Source of the DNA: Pseudazoarcus sp963975885 | GTDB lineage: Bacteria > Pseudomonadota > Gammaproteobacteria > Burkholderiales > Rhodocyclaceae | DNA length: 64,000 nt | Direction: 5' to 3' | NCBI GenBank assembly: GCA_963975885.1 | Contig: CAXBIS010000010.1 | Span: 1 to 64,000, forward strand | Shown here: piece after piece, positions 43,896 to 53,091 of the stretch | Layout of the letters: the number at the start of each line of letters is the position of its first letter | How positions within the stretch are numbered: the first letter of the stretch is position 1 | Position numbers and translations under genes: made by a program | Notes under the pieces: generated by a model | Database searches by the model: none | What the model saw: the letters and a program-made list of their open reading frames with translations, nothing else | What the model was told of the DNA's origin: nothing

Positions 43896-45719
43896 TCAGC
43901 CGCAGGCGAGCAAACCGTCCGAAACCGGATCGCTCACGTGGATGCCGCCCGCCGATCGTTTGGCGACCTTCTTCGCGGCAGCCGCCGCGCTCGCCACATC
44001 CTCGGGCGCGCGGAACACACCGGGACGCACCTCGACCGCGCCGACCGATAGCGCGGTAAGCGGGAAAATCGTGTGAAAGCCGCGCCGGTCCTCGCTTTCG
44101 AACCCACCGCGGGAAAGATCGGCGGGATCGAACAAGGCCTGCGCCCGCAAGGCGAACGCCTCGACCACGCGAGTGCAACGCTCCAGCCAGTCTTCCGACT
44201 GAAACAGCACCACAAAGTCGTCGCCGCCGACGTGACCGACGAAGTCCTGTCCCGAATCGCAGCTCTCGAGGATGGTCGAGGCGGCCAGCTTGATCATCTC
44301 GTCGCCGCGCCAGTACCCGTACAAGTCGTTGTACGGCTTGAAGTTGTTCAGATCGAAATAGCACGCGGCGAACCGGGCACGCGCCGCCAGCAGGCGCCGG
44401 ATGTGTTCGGTGATGGGGATGTTGCCGGGCAGCAGCGTCAGCGGATTGGCGTGGCGGGCGGCCTCGATGCGACGCTCGGTAACCGCACGCACAAGGCTCT
44501 CGCCGGTGGCCAGCCCCGCATAGCGACCGCCCTCGGTGACGATGAAACCTTCGAACAGGTAGCGCTGGTCGTCACCGGCGAGCATTCGAACCATCGAATC
44601 GATCGGCACGTCACGGTCCACGCGCATCGGGTCGGGGTTCATGATCTGAGTGCACGGTCGCCGGCCGAACAGTTCACTGAAATACGGCTGGGCATAGCGG
44701 TCGAGAAAGTTGCGGCGGTCGATCAGACCCACCGGCCAGTCGCCATCGACGATCGCCAGCGCGTGCAGTTCGGGCCGCTTCGTGAACACGCGGCGCACAT
44801 CCTCGTTGCAGGCGTCGGCCGGAACGGTCGGCGCGCGCACGATCAGCCGGGCAACGGTATGGTCCAGATGTGTGCCGGGCAGCGCATTGGGCAGCACCGC
44901 GATCTTGCCGGAGGCGAGTACTGCACTCACTGCATCGGGTACGCCCGCTGAGGGTTGCGCCTGCGGGCGCCCGAGCAGGTAGCCCTGGGCGTAGCGGCAT
45001 CCCAGGTCCCGCAGCACCGCCAGCTCGGCTGCGGTCTCGATCCCTTCGGCGACCACCAGCGAGCCAAAGCGCTCGGCGAGCGTCAGCATCGCACGCACGA
45101 CATCCACCTTGCGCGGATCGCGATGCACGTCGCGTGCGAAGTACTTGTCGAGCTTGACGATGCCCGGTTGCAACTGCGCCCACAGGCGCAGGCTGGATCG
45201 CCCGTCGCCGAAATCGTCGAGCGCAAGACCGATGTCCTGCGCAGCGAAAACCGTCAGCGCTTCGCGCAGGCGCTCAGGCTGTTCGACACGCTCATGTTCG
45301 GTCAGCTCAAGCATCAGGCGCGAGGGGGCGACGCCCGCCTCGACCGCGGCGCGGAACAGCCGGCTGCCACGATCGGCAGCAAAGACCTCGATGGCCGGCG
45401 CACTGAGGTTGATGAACAGGCGTCCGGGCAATTGCAGGCGGCCGAATGCGCTGATCGCAGCGAGCGCCGCATCGCACTCCAGTTCGAGCAGCCGCCCGGC
45501 AGCGAGCGCGGCGCCCAGCAGCGCATCGGCCGCATACAACGCCGTACCGACCGGCCCGCGCACGAGCGCCTCGAAACCGAACACAGTGCCGGCCGAGACG
45601 TCGACGATGGGCTGATAGACGAAATCGTAGCGCTTCGCCGCAATGATGGCGCCGATGTCCGCGATCTTACCCGGCGTTGCTGCGCCGGCGGGCTCGGCTG
45701 CCGAACACGTGCATCGCAT
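43896..45719 (-). CDS. EAL-CBS-GGDEF c-di-GMP signalling protein
   Basis: Protein of about 607 residues in the order EAL (about 20-250), CBS pair (about 275-395), GGDEF (about 430-590). All EAL catalytic residues can be seen: FEALVRG, FINLS, ELTEHE, LDDFGDG, VKLDKY and AEGIETA. The GGDEF motif reads GGDDF and lacks the RxxD inhibitory site, so cyclase activity is doubtful and the protein is probably a phosphodiesterase, with CBS domains likely sensing an adenosine nucleotide. Start: ATG at 45719 with GAGGGA 9 bases upstream; GTG codons at 45722 and 45728 are alternatives. Confidence 0.93.
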   Translation of the reverse strand: MRCTCSAAEPAGAATPGKIADIGAIIAAKRYDFVYQPIVDVSAGTVFGFEALVRGPVGTALYAADALLGAALAAGRLLELECDAALAAISAFGRLQLPGRLFINLSAPAIEVFAADRGSRLFRAAVEAGVAPSRLMLELTEHERVEQPERLREALTVFAAQDIGLALDDFGDGRSSLRLWAQLQPGIVKLDKYFARDVHRDPRKVDVVRAMLTLAERFGSLVVAEGIETAAELAVLRDLGCRYAQGYLLGRPQAQPSAGVPDAVSAVLASGKIAVLPNALPGTHLDHTVARLIVRAPTVPADACNEDVRRVFTKRPELHALAIVDGDWPVGLIDRRNFLDRYAQPYFSELFGRRPCTQIMNPDPMRVDRDVPIDSMVRMLAGDDQRYLFEGFIVTEGGRYAGLATGESLVRAVTERRIEAARHANPLTLLPGNIPITEHIRRLLAARARFAACYFDLNNFKPYNDLYGYWRGDEMIKLAASTILESCDSGQDFVGHVGGDDFVVLFQSEDWLERCTRVVEAFALRAQALFDPADLSRGGFESEDRRGFHTIFPLTALSVGAVEVRPGVFRAPEDVASAAAAAKKVAKRSAGGIHVSDPVSDGLLACG

Positions 45720-45794
45720 CACCTTCACTCCCTCGGATGGGGAGGCTATTGTCCCGCGCGTCGATTACATCTGGATGAAGACATCTACAGCGCA

Positions 45795-46931
45795 TCATGC
45801 GACGCCCAGACGCCATAGCGAGGTCGTCTCAGCCGCGCGCGCCGCGTGCAGCGGATCGTCGCGATCGGACGCCTTGCCGTGACGCGCGTGCGTGTCGAGT
45901 CGGTCGATGACCACCAGGCCGGCCGCATCGAAGGCGGCCAGCAGTTCGGCACGGGTGCGCAGACCCAGGTGTTCGGCCAGGTCGGACAGAATCAGCCATC
46001 CCTCGCCTCCCGGCTCCAGATGCGCGCGCAGCCCGGCGAGAAAACCGCGCAGCATCGCGCCATCCGGATCGAAGATGGCGCGGTCGAGACTCGATACGGC
46101 CTTACCCGGTAGCCAGGGCGGATTGCACACGATCAACGGCGCACGAGCCTCGGGGAAAAGCTCCGCCTCGATCAGTTCGACGCGATCGCCAAGATCGAGG
46201 TGTGAAAGATTGTCCCGCGCGCACGCCAGCGCGCGTACCGAATTATCGGTGGCAACCACGCGCTCGACGCCACGCCGCGCCAGCAGCGCGGCGAGCACAC
46301 CGGTGCCGGTGCCGATGTCGAAGGCCACACGCGTGTCGGCGGGCAGCGGTGCAGCCGCGACCAGATCGACATATTCACCACGCACGGGCGAGAACACGCC
46401 GTAGTGCGGGTGGATTCGCGCCTCCAGCGCCGGCACCTCGACGCCGCGCACGCGCCACTGATGCGCGCCGATGGCTCCGAGCAGTTCGCGCAGCGGCATG
46501 ACGCAGGACTCGGCGCATTCGCCCCAGGCTTCGGTGCATTCGACCGAGACATCAGGCGCACGACCGGCCACCAGGCGCCAGCCCGGATCGAAGCGCACCA
46601 GCAGCGCACCCAGGCTGCGCGCGCGCTGTGCCTGGGTGAGCCGATACAGATTGAAGGCCGCCACCGGATCCTCGGGCGGTGTGCGCCGGGCGCGGCTGCG
46701 CTCGAAGCGTCTTCCCAGCGCCTGCAGCAATTGCCGGGCATTGTGGAAATCGCCTCTCCATAGCTGGGCCGTGCCCTGACAGGCAAGACGCCAGGCCGTA
46801 TCGGCGCGCGTCGTGTCGTCGGCCTCGACCACGCGCGACGGCGGCTTGGTACTCGATTCGCTGCGCCACACCAGCGCGTGCTCGACCCCCGAGGCGTCGA
46901 ACCAGACAACGCGTGGCAGCCCCTGATTCAC
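45795..46931 (-). CDS. class I SAM-dependent methyltransferase with NPPW motif
   Basis: Protein of 378 residues. The C-terminal two-thirds is a methyltransferase: VAFDIGTGTGVLAALLA for SAM, VVATDNSVRALACARDN, and IVCNPPWLPG, the NPPW/NPPY signature of enzymes acting on an amino or amide nitrogen. The N-terminal part is variable and may recognise the substrate, perhaps RNA or protein. GTG start at 46931 overlaps the esterase stop as GTGA. Confidence 0.85.
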   Translation of the reverse strand: MNQGLPRVVWFDASGVEHALVWRSESSTKPPSRVVEADDTTRADTAWRLACQGTAQLWRGDFHNARQLLQALGRRFERSRARRTPPEDPVAAFNLYRLTQAQRARSLGALLVRFDPGWRLVAGRAPDVSVECTEAWGECAESCVMPLRELLGAIGAHQWRVRGVEVPALEARIHPHYGVFSPVRGEYVDLVAAAPLPADTRVAFDIGTGTGVLAALLARRGVERVVATDNSVRALACARDNLSHLDLGDRVELIEAELFPEARAPLIVCNPPWLPGKAVSSLDRAIFDPDGAMLRGFLAGLRAHLEPGGEGWLILSDLAEHLGLRTRAELLAAFDAAGLVVIDRLDTHARHGKASDRDDPLHAARAAETTSLWRLGVA

Positions 46932-47593
46932 GCTGCGAGTACGCGCTGCAGGAAGCGCTCGATGTCACGGATCTCCTGCAGCGTCACGGTGTGCACCATC
47001 GGATAGGGATGCCACTCGACCGGGTAGCCGAGGGCGCTCAGCGCGTCGCGTGAGGCTTCGCCGCGGGCGAACGGAATCACCGGATCGGCGATACCGTGGG
47101 CGAGAAAGATGGGCACGTCGGCGTTGGCATCGCTGCGTTCGGCCGCGAGCCTGTCGGCCAGCGGAAGATAACCCGACAGGCCGACCAGACCGGCCAGGCG
47201 CTGGCCGAAGCGCAGCCCGGTCATCAGCGTCATCGCGCAGCCCTGCGAAAAGCCCATCAGCACGATGCGCGCGGCAGGCACGCCGCGCGCGATCTCGCGC
47301 TCGACCAGTTCGGCAATCGCCGCCTGCGATTCACGCAGGCCTGCCTCGTCCTCGTTCTGGCCGCGTTCGAAGCTGAGCACGTCGAACCAGGCACGCATCG
47401 GATAGCCACTGTTGATCGTGACCGGGCGCACCGGCGCGTGCGGGAACACATAGCGCACGGCGCCAGCGCCTGTCAGGTCGATCTCGTCGCAGATCGGCAC
47501 GAAATCGCCGCCGTCCGCACCCAGGCCATGCATCACGATGATGGCCGCTCCCGGAGCGGAGCCGGTTTCGCGTTCGATGGTTTCAAGCGTCAT
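46928..47593 (-). CDS. alpha/beta-hydrolase carboxylesterase
   Basis: Protein of 221 residues of the carboxylesterase/phospholipase family (PF02230). IIVMHGLGADGGDFVPI gives the oxyanion region, GFSQGCA contains the nucleophile Ser116, HGIADPVIPF the acid, and PMVHTVTLQEI the histidine near the end. Substrates in relatives are short-chain esters or acylated proteins. It overlaps the downstream methyltransferase by GTGA, so the two are likely co-expressed. Confidence 0.92.
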   Translation of the reverse strand: MTLETIERETGSAPGAAIIVMHGLGADGGDFVPICDEIDLTGAGAVRYVFPHAPVRPVTINSGYPMRAWFDVLSFERGQNEDEAGLRESQAAIAELVEREIARGVPAARIVLMGFSQGCAMTLMTGLRFGQRLAGLVGLSGYLPLADRLAAERSDANADVPIFLAHGIADPVIPFARGEASRDALSALGYPVEWHPYPMVHTVTLQEIRDIERFLQRVLAA

Positions 47594-47778
47594 GTCGGGA
47601 ACCTCGGAAATCGGGAAGCATCCGCGATCGGCACCGCATGCAATGCACGAACACGGGTCGCCATCATCCCCGCTTGCGCGGGCGTGTGCAACGCATCACA
47701 CCCCGCACTTGACCCAGGTCATGCGCGCCCGCGTTCCAGCGGCCCGAGCCGAACGGAACACGTTAAGCTGATTCCGTC

Positions 47779-49350
47779 ATGCCCCCCTCCCTCCCCCCTT
47801 CCTCTCCGCGCTCGGACGTGCGCCTGGCCACGTCGCGCCGCACCGCGATGCTGCTCACCGCGGTGCTGATCGTATTGCTGTGCGTGTCGCTGATCGCCCT
47901 CGACATCGGTCATACAAGCGAGGCGCGCGAGCTGCGCCTGACCCAGGCCGAGAAGGTGCTGACCAACTTCACGCGCTCGCTCGCGCAGCACGCCGAGGAC
48001 AAGATCAAGGAGGCCGACACCTATCTGGCGCAACTGGTCGAGCGCCTGGAGGCCGAAGGCATGGGTGACGTGCACGCCGAGCGCCTGCACCCGCTGCTGA
48101 TGGACAGCGTGCGCGACATGCCGCAACTGCATGGCCTGTTCGTCTATGACGAGACCGGGCGCTGGATCGTCAATTCGCAGCCCGTGCTGCTCACCCAGTA
48201 CAACAACTCCGATCGCGACTACTTCATCCATCATCGCGACGAGCCTTCCGGTCGGGTGTTGATCGGTCCGCCGATCCGCAGCCGCTCGACCGGAGACTGG
48301 ATCATCACCGTATCGCGACGCGTCGACCAGTCCGACGGGCGCTTTGGCGGCGTGGCGCTGGCGACGATGGCGATGGCGCATTTCAACGAGCATTACAAGG
48401 GCTACGACCTCGGTACGAGCGGCACGATCTCGCTGCTGCTCACCGACGGAACGCTGCTTGCGCGCCACCCCTTCGTCGAGGATGCGATGGGCATCTCGCT
48501 CGCCGCTCAGTCGCTGTATCGTGACCATGTACTCACCGGCAATCGCGGCGTGCTTCGCGAGGCGGGCGAGAAAGGCGAACGACTCGTCGCCTTCCGTCAC
48601 CTCGAGCGCTACCCGCTTGCCGTGGTCGTTACGCAATCACGCGAGGAGGTCCTTGCCGGCTGGATCGGCGAGGCGCGCCGCCGCACGCTGGGCGTGGTGC
48701 TGCTGTCGATCGCGCTGGCCGGCACGGGTTTTTTCGTACTGCGCCTGATGGCACAACGGTTGCGCGCCGAAGACGAGTTGCGCGACGCGCGCGATGCGCT
48801 GCACGACGCCAATGTGCGCCTGCAGCGCCTGGCCACCGAAGACGGACTGACCGGACTGGCGAACCGTCGCGCCTTCGATGAGCGCCTGGCTGCCGAAATC
48901 AGCCGCGCGCGGCGCGAACGCACACCACTGTCGCTGCTGCTCGTCGACGTCGACCACTTCAAGCCCTACAACGACCTCTACGGTCATCTGGCAGGCGACG
49001 ACTGCCTTCGCGATGTCGCCGAATTGATGCGACAGGTCGCGACGCAGCGCGGCGGCGATTTCGCGGCACGCTACGGCGGCGAGGAGTTCGCGGTGCTGCT
49101 GGCCGGCACCACCACGGACGGCGCGATCCGGGTGGGTGAGCGTCTGCGCGAGAAAGTCGCCTCGGCCCGGCTGGAACACGAAGGCAGCCCGTCCGGGCGA
49201 CTGACGCTGAGCATCGGCGTGGCGGACCTGCACATTGAGGACGCCGAAGACGACGCCGACGACCTGGTCCGCCGCGCCGACCAGGCGCTGTACCAGGCCA
49301 AGAATGGCGGACGCGACCGCGTCATCGTGCACGGGGCGTCATCGGGCTGA
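47779..49350 (+). CDS. membrane diguanylate cyclase with periplasmic dCache-like sensor
   Basis: Protein of 523 residues. Two membrane helices (about 23-43 and 303-324) flank a periplasmic domain of dCache type (about 45-295, with SDRDYFIHHRDEP and IIRSRSTGDWIIT-like sequence). After a coiled coil (about 330-352) comes a GGDEF domain with the intact active site GGEEF (433-437) and inhibitory site RGGD (424-427). It should make c-di-GMP in response to an unknown ligand, with product inhibition. Confidence 0.94.
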   Translation: MPPSLPPSSPRSDVRLATSRRTAMLLTAVLIVLLCVSLIALDIGHTSEARELRLTQAEKVLTNFTRSLAQHAEDKIKEADTYLAQLVERLEAEGMGDVHAERLHPLLMDSVRDMPQLHGLFVYDETGRWIVNSQPVLLTQYNNSDRDYFIHHRDEPSGRVLIGPPIRSRSTGDWIITVSRRVDQSDGRFGGVALATMAMAHFNEHYKGYDLGTSGTISLLLTDGTLLARHPFVEDAMGISLAAQSLYRDHVLTGNRGVLREAGEKGERLVAFRHLERYPLAVVVTQSREEVLAGWIGEARRRTLGVVLLSIALAGTGFFVLRLMAQRLRAEDELRDARDALHDANVRLQRLATEDGLTGLANRRAFDERLAAEISRARRERTPLSLLLVDVDHFKPYNDLYGHLAGDDCLRDVAELMRQVATQRGGDFAARYGGEEFAVLLAGTTTDGAIRVGERLREKVASARLEHEGSPSGRLTLSIGVADLHIEDAEDDADDLVRRADQALYQAKNGGRDRVIVHGASSG

Positions 49351-49424
49351 CGCACGTCGACGCTCGCGCGATAATCGGACACACCACATGGCCGACACGC
49401 GCCGGCAGACCGGCGTGACCACCG

Positions 49425-50585
49425 ATGAAACCACCCCGTCGCATCGCCCACCTCGACATGGACGCCTTCTACGCGTCGGTCGAACTGCTGCGCTTCCCCG
49501 AGCTGCGCGGCCGTCCGGTCGTCGTCGGCGGTCGTCGCACCCAGGCGCCACAGCGTCTGCACGACGGTTCGCTGCGCTTCGCACGTCTGGCCGACTACGT
49601 CGGGCGCGGCGTGGTGACTACCTCGACCTACGAGGCACGCGCGCTCGGCGTGTTCTCCGCGATGGGCATGATGAAGGCCGCAAGACTCGCCCCGGACGCA
49701 GTCCTGCTGCCAGCCGACTTCGACGCCTATCGGCACTGCTCGCGCCTGTTCAAACAGGCCGTGGCTGAAATCGCGCCGTACATCGAGAACCGCGGCATCG
49801 ACGAGATCTACATCGACCTCACCGACATCGACGAGGATTCCCTGTCACTTGCGCGCCGCATCAAGGCGGCAGTGCTCGAGGCCACCGGCCTGACCTGCTC
49901 GATCGCCATCGCACCCAACAAGCTGCTCGCCAAGATCGGCTCCGAGCTCGACAAGCCGGACGGACTGACCCTGCTCGACATGACCGACGTTCCGACGCGC
50001 ATCTGGCCGCTGCCGGCGGGCAAGATCAACGGCATCGGGCCAAAGAGCGCCGACCGGCTCACCGCGCTCGGTCTTGCCACGGTCGGCGACATCGCGCGCG
50101 CCGACCCCGGCATGTTGCGCGAGCACTTCGGACGCAGCTTCGCCGCCTGGCTGGCGGACGTGGCCCATGGTCGCGACGAGCGCCCGGTGGTGACCCACTC
50201 GGAGCCGAAGTCGATCAGCCGCGAGACGACCTTCGAACGCGACCTGCATGCGCAGCGCGATCGCGACGAACTGACAACGATCTTCACCGCCTTGTGCGAG
50301 CGCGTCGCCGACGATCTTGCGCGCAAGGGCTATCGCGGACGCACCATCGGCATCAAGCTGCGCTACGCCGATTTCAGCACGGTCACGCGCGACCTCACGC
50401 TGCCTGCGGCCATCGACGACGCCGCCGCCATCCGGCGCGCGGCCGGTGCCTGCCTGCGACGGGTGGACCTGGAGCGCCGGCTGCGCCTGCTGGGCGTGCG
50501 CGTGGGCGGTCTCGAAGCGGTCGCGGCCACGCCGGACGTCGCAACCCGCCAGGGCGAGTTGCCCCTGCAGGCGGTGGCGTCATGA
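49425..50585 (+). CDS. dinB: DNA polymerase IV (Y family) with an insertion
   Basis: Protein of 386 residues. Catalytic residues are in HLDMDAFYASVE (Asp11) and GIDEIYIDLT (Asp126, Glu127); Tyr16 takes the steric-gate position. Compared with E. coli DinB, about 22 residues are inserted after VVVGG (about 38-59). The C-terminus has QGELPLQ, a likely sliding-clamp-binding peptide. It performs translesion synthesis. No LexA box is visible upstream. It overlaps btuF by ATGA. Confidence 0.93.
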   Translation: MKPPRRIAHLDMDAFYASVELLRFPELRGRPVVVGGRRTQAPQRLHDGSLRFARLADYVGRGVVTTSTYEARALGVFSAMGMMKAARLAPDAVLLPADFDAYRHCSRLFKQAVAEIAPYIENRGIDEIYIDLTDIDEDSLSLARRIKAAVLEATGLTCSIAIAPNKLLAKIGSELDKPDGLTLLDMTDVPTRIWPLPAGKINGIGPKSADRLTALGLATVGDIARADPGMLREHFGRSFAAWLADVAHGRDERPVVTHSEPKSISRETTFERDLHAQRDRDELTTIFTALCERVADDLARKGYRGRTIGIKLRYADFSTVTRDLTLPAAIDDAAAIRRAAGACLRRVDLERRLRLLGVRVGGLEAVAATPDVATRQGELPLQAVAS

Positions 50586-51490
50586 GAATCCTGCTTTTGA
50601 CCATGCTGGCGTGCCTGACGGTCGCGAGCCACGCCAACGACGTGCGCGTCATCGACGACGCGCAGCGCTCCGTCGAACTGAGCGCGCCGGCTACACGCAT
50701 CATCAGCATCGCGCCGCATGTCACCGAATTGCTGTTTGCCGCCGGCGCCGGTGATCGCGTGGTCGGCGTCGACGAATTCAGCGACCACCCGCCGGCCGCG
50801 CGTGCGCTGCCGCGCATCGGTCGTCACTCGGGCCTCGATCTGGAAGCCATCGTGGCCTTGCGCCCGGATCTCGTCGTCGGTTGGGCAAGCGGCAACCGCA
50901 TGCCGCAGCTCGATCGACTCGACGCGCTCGGCATTGCGCTCTACCTGAACGAGATCCGCAGCATCGAGGACATCGCCACGAGCATCGAGACCCTGGGACG
51001 GCTCGCCGGCACGCAGCCGGTCGCGCGCATCGCGGCGGATGCCTTGCGCGACCGTGCCGAAGCGTTGCGTGCGGGCCCCAAGGGCGAGCGCCTGCGCGTG
51101 TTCTATCAGGTCTGGGATCGCCCGTTGATGACGATCAACGGTGAACACCTGATCTCGCGTGCGATCGAACGTTGCGGCGGACAGAACGTATTCGCGCCGC
51201 TGTCGCAACTGGCGCCGACGGTATCGGTGGAGGGGGTTCTCGCGGCCAATCCGCAGGTCATCCTCGCAACCCGCGTCGACGACACGACGCAAACCGGCTT
51301 GGCAGAATGGCGGCGCTGGCCGGACCTGGCCGCAAACCGCCACGACAATCTGCTGGCCCTGCCCGCGGATCTGCTCCAGCGCCCCGGACCACGCTTCATC
51401 GACGGTGTGGAGGCGTTGTGCGCAGCACTGGACGAGGCACGATCGCGCATCGCTCAGTCGGACGGAACATCGGGGCGAGAGCGCAGATAG
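50582..51490 (+). CDS. btuF: periplasmic cobalamin-binding protein BtuF
   Basis: Protein of 302 residues. A signal peptide (about 1-18, cut after SHA) is followed by a two-lobed class III binding protein: RIISIAPHVTELLFAAGAGDRVVGVDEF, ALRPDLVVGW, RVFYQVWDRPLMTINGEHLISRAIERCGGQNVF and NPQVILAT. The IAPHVTELLFA start and the VWDRPLMTI segment are typical of BtuF. It would deliver vitamin B12 to BtuCD, encoded 3 kb away. It overlaps dinB by ATGA. Its end overlaps the convergent M48 gene by 37 bases. Confidence 0.88.
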   Translation: MRILLLTMLACLTVASHANDVRVIDDAQRSVELSAPATRIISIAPHVTELLFAAGAGDRVVGVDEFSDHPPAARALPRIGRHSGLDLEAIVALRPDLVVGWASGNRMPQLDRLDALGIALYLNEIRSIEDIATSIETLGRLAGTQPVARIAADALRDRAEALRAGPKGERLRVFYQVWDRPLMTINGEHLISRAIERCGGQNVFAPLSQLAPTVSVEGVLAANPQVILATRVDDTTQTGLAEWRRWPDLAANRHDNLLALPADLLQRPGPRFIDGVEALCAALDEARSRIAQSDGTSGRERR

Positions 51491-52581
51491 GAATCCCGCC
51501 ACTCGTAGCGCATCTGGGCCCACCAGGCGCGATCCAGCTCCCAGGCCAGGCGCGGCAACAACAACGCCAGATGTCGCTCGGCCACTGAATCCTCGACCGG
51601 CGTGTCGCTCGCCGGCTGCTCGCCCAGTGCCTCGAGGCGTTCTGTCAGCGACGGATGGAATGCGTCGCCCTCATCGCACATCGAATGCAGGCACGCACCA
51701 CGCCCGTCCCCCGGCAGGAAGCCGGCGACCATTCCCAATCCCATGTCACGGTAGGGACGCATGCTCGGGCGTGGGCTGTAAGCGCATTGGTCCATGATCT
51801 TGACCCAGAAGTCGCAGCGCAAAAATCGCTCGCGTGCGGCGACCTCGACCAGGGTTTCGGCGAGCAGGCCGGCGCCGACCGCGTCGGCCGCGACCCGATC
51901 GGCCCTGAATTCCTCGATGCGGGCCAGTCGCAGGGCCGTGCAGACTTCGTTGCGCGTGAGTCGATCGAGTAGTGCGCCAAGCAGCGGCAGACGGTCGATG
52001 CAGCACTCTACGGCGCGGAACCACGCGCTGCGCAACTGCGCGCCCCAGGCATCGACGCAGCGGCGCTGCACGGCCAGATGCCCGTACTCGTGGGCGACGA
52101 TGGCACAAAGCTGGCGTTCCGAGACGCTGTGCGCGAGCGGCAGGCCGATCAGCAAATGCGTCTCGATCGGACCGACCAGACCCCAGCGAGGACGCCGCAA
52201 CACCGCGGCGTTGATGTCGCCGGTAATCCATACCGTGTCGACCGGCCGTCCGCCGCACCTGCGGCCAATGCGGTCGCACAGCGCGTACAGCGACGGCGCC
52301 AGTTCGCGCGCCAGTTGCACTCCCTCGGGTGGCGGAGCCGCGACGAACAGGCAACAGCCGATGCGCCAGGCGAGCACGCCGCCGACGACCGCCGTCAGCC
52401 CCCACGGCAGCGCCAGCCACCAGGCGCCAGCGCCCGCCAGCCGGCCAGCGAACCATACCGAACTGAGTGAGCCGCCGATCAGCACGATCAGCAGCAATGA
52501 CAGCAGCGCGAGCCCCGCCAGCGCCCGCAGCGCAAGGCGGCGCCCGATGTGCGAGACCTCGGCGAACTCCTCGTCGATCAT
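51454..52581 (-). CDS. M48-family membrane zinc peptidase
   Basis: Protein of 375 residues. Two N-terminal membrane helices (about 18-45 and 53-80) precede a peptidase domain with HEYGH (His164, Glu165, His168) and the third ligand in EEFRADRVA. Relatives such as HtpX degrade damaged membrane proteins, but this one has an unusual long C-terminal region (GDAFHPSLTERLEALG and beyond). Active faces are likely cytoplasmic or periplasmic depending on helix orientation. Good ribosome-binding site (GGGAGG). Confidence 0.88.
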   Translation of the reverse strand: MIDEEFAEVSHIGRRLALRALAGLALLSLLLIVLIGGSLSSVWFAGRLAGAGAWWLALPWGLTAVVGGVLAWRIGCCLFVAAPPPEGVQLARELAPSLYALCDRIGRRCGGRPVDTVWITGDINAAVLRRPRWGLVGPIETHLLIGLPLAHSVSERQLCAIVAHEYGHLAVQRRCVDAWGAQLRSAWFRAVECCIDRLPLLGALLDRLTRNEVCTALRLARIEEFRADRVAADAVGAGLLAETLVEVAARERFLRCDFWVKIMDQCAYSPRPSMRPYRDMGLGMVAGFLPGDGRGACLHSMCDEGDAFHPSLTERLEALGEQPASDTPVEDSVAERHLALLLPRLAWELDRAWWAQMRYEWRDSYLRSRPDVPSD

Positions 52582-52710
52582 GCGGCCTCCCGGACGTACG
52601 CAAACGCCCGGACTATAGGATGATCGTCAGACAGCTTGTGTATACATGAGGTGACAGCGGGACTATTTCACACCGACGACCTGACGCAGACCATCGACAG
52701 CGCTCAAACA

Positions 52711-52739
52711 TTGACATGGAATAATGTCTACGGCATAAC
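52711..52739 (+). promoter_or_regulatory. comEA promoter
   Basis: A perfect TTGACA (52711-52716) and CATAAC (52734-52739) are separated by 17 bases, 34 bases before the comEA start. An inverted repeat GACAT-N6-ATGTC overlaps the -35 and spacer and could be an operator. Confidence 0.65.
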
Positions 52740-52773
52740 CGGAGCGCCCAATGGCCACACATCGGAGGTTCTC

Positions 52774-53052
52774 ATGTTCAAGTCACTGCGTTGTCTCGTA
52801 TTTGTCAGCCTGCTCGCACCGCTGGCCGTCTTCGCGGCCGGCGTAGACATCAACACGGCCGATGCTGCCGCCCTCGAGCAAATCAAGGGCGTCGGGCCGG
52901 CGAAAGCTGCAGCCATCGTCGAGTATCGCGACAGGAACGGCCCGTTCAAGTCGGTCGAGGATCTGACCAAGGTCCCGGGCATCGGCGACAAGTCGCTGAA
53001 GTCGATGCGCGATCAGGTGCGCGTCGGCGACGCCGGCAAAGGCGGCAAGTAG
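52774..53052 (+). CDS. comEA: ComEA-like helix-hairpin-helix DNA-binding protein
   Basis: Protein of 92 residues. A signal peptide (about 1-21) precedes a helix-hairpin-helix pair: VDINTADAAALEQIKGVGPAKAAAIVEYRDRNGPF and VEDLTKVPGIGDKSLKSMRDQV. Periplasmic ComEA binds incoming DNA during natural transformation; short versions like this one are common in proteobacteria. GGAGG precedes the start. It has its own promoter. Confidence 0.92.
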   Translation: MFKSLRCLVFVSLLAPLAVFAAGVDINTADAAALEQIKGVGPAKAAAIVEYRDRNGPFKSVEDLTKVPGIGDKSLKSMRDQVRVGDAGKGGK

Positions 53053-53057
53053 TCTAC

Positions 53058-53091
53058 GGACGAGGCCGGTCAATCGTGGCCGGCCTCGTCC
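53058..53091. terminator. bidirectional hairpin at the comEA/cobA convergence
   Basis: Perfect 12-bp arms (53058-53069 and 53080-53091) with a 10-base loop. The loop begins with the cobA stop codon (53070-53072), so the right arm lies within the last cobA codons. It probably terminates comEA and perhaps cobA. Confidence 0.65.
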
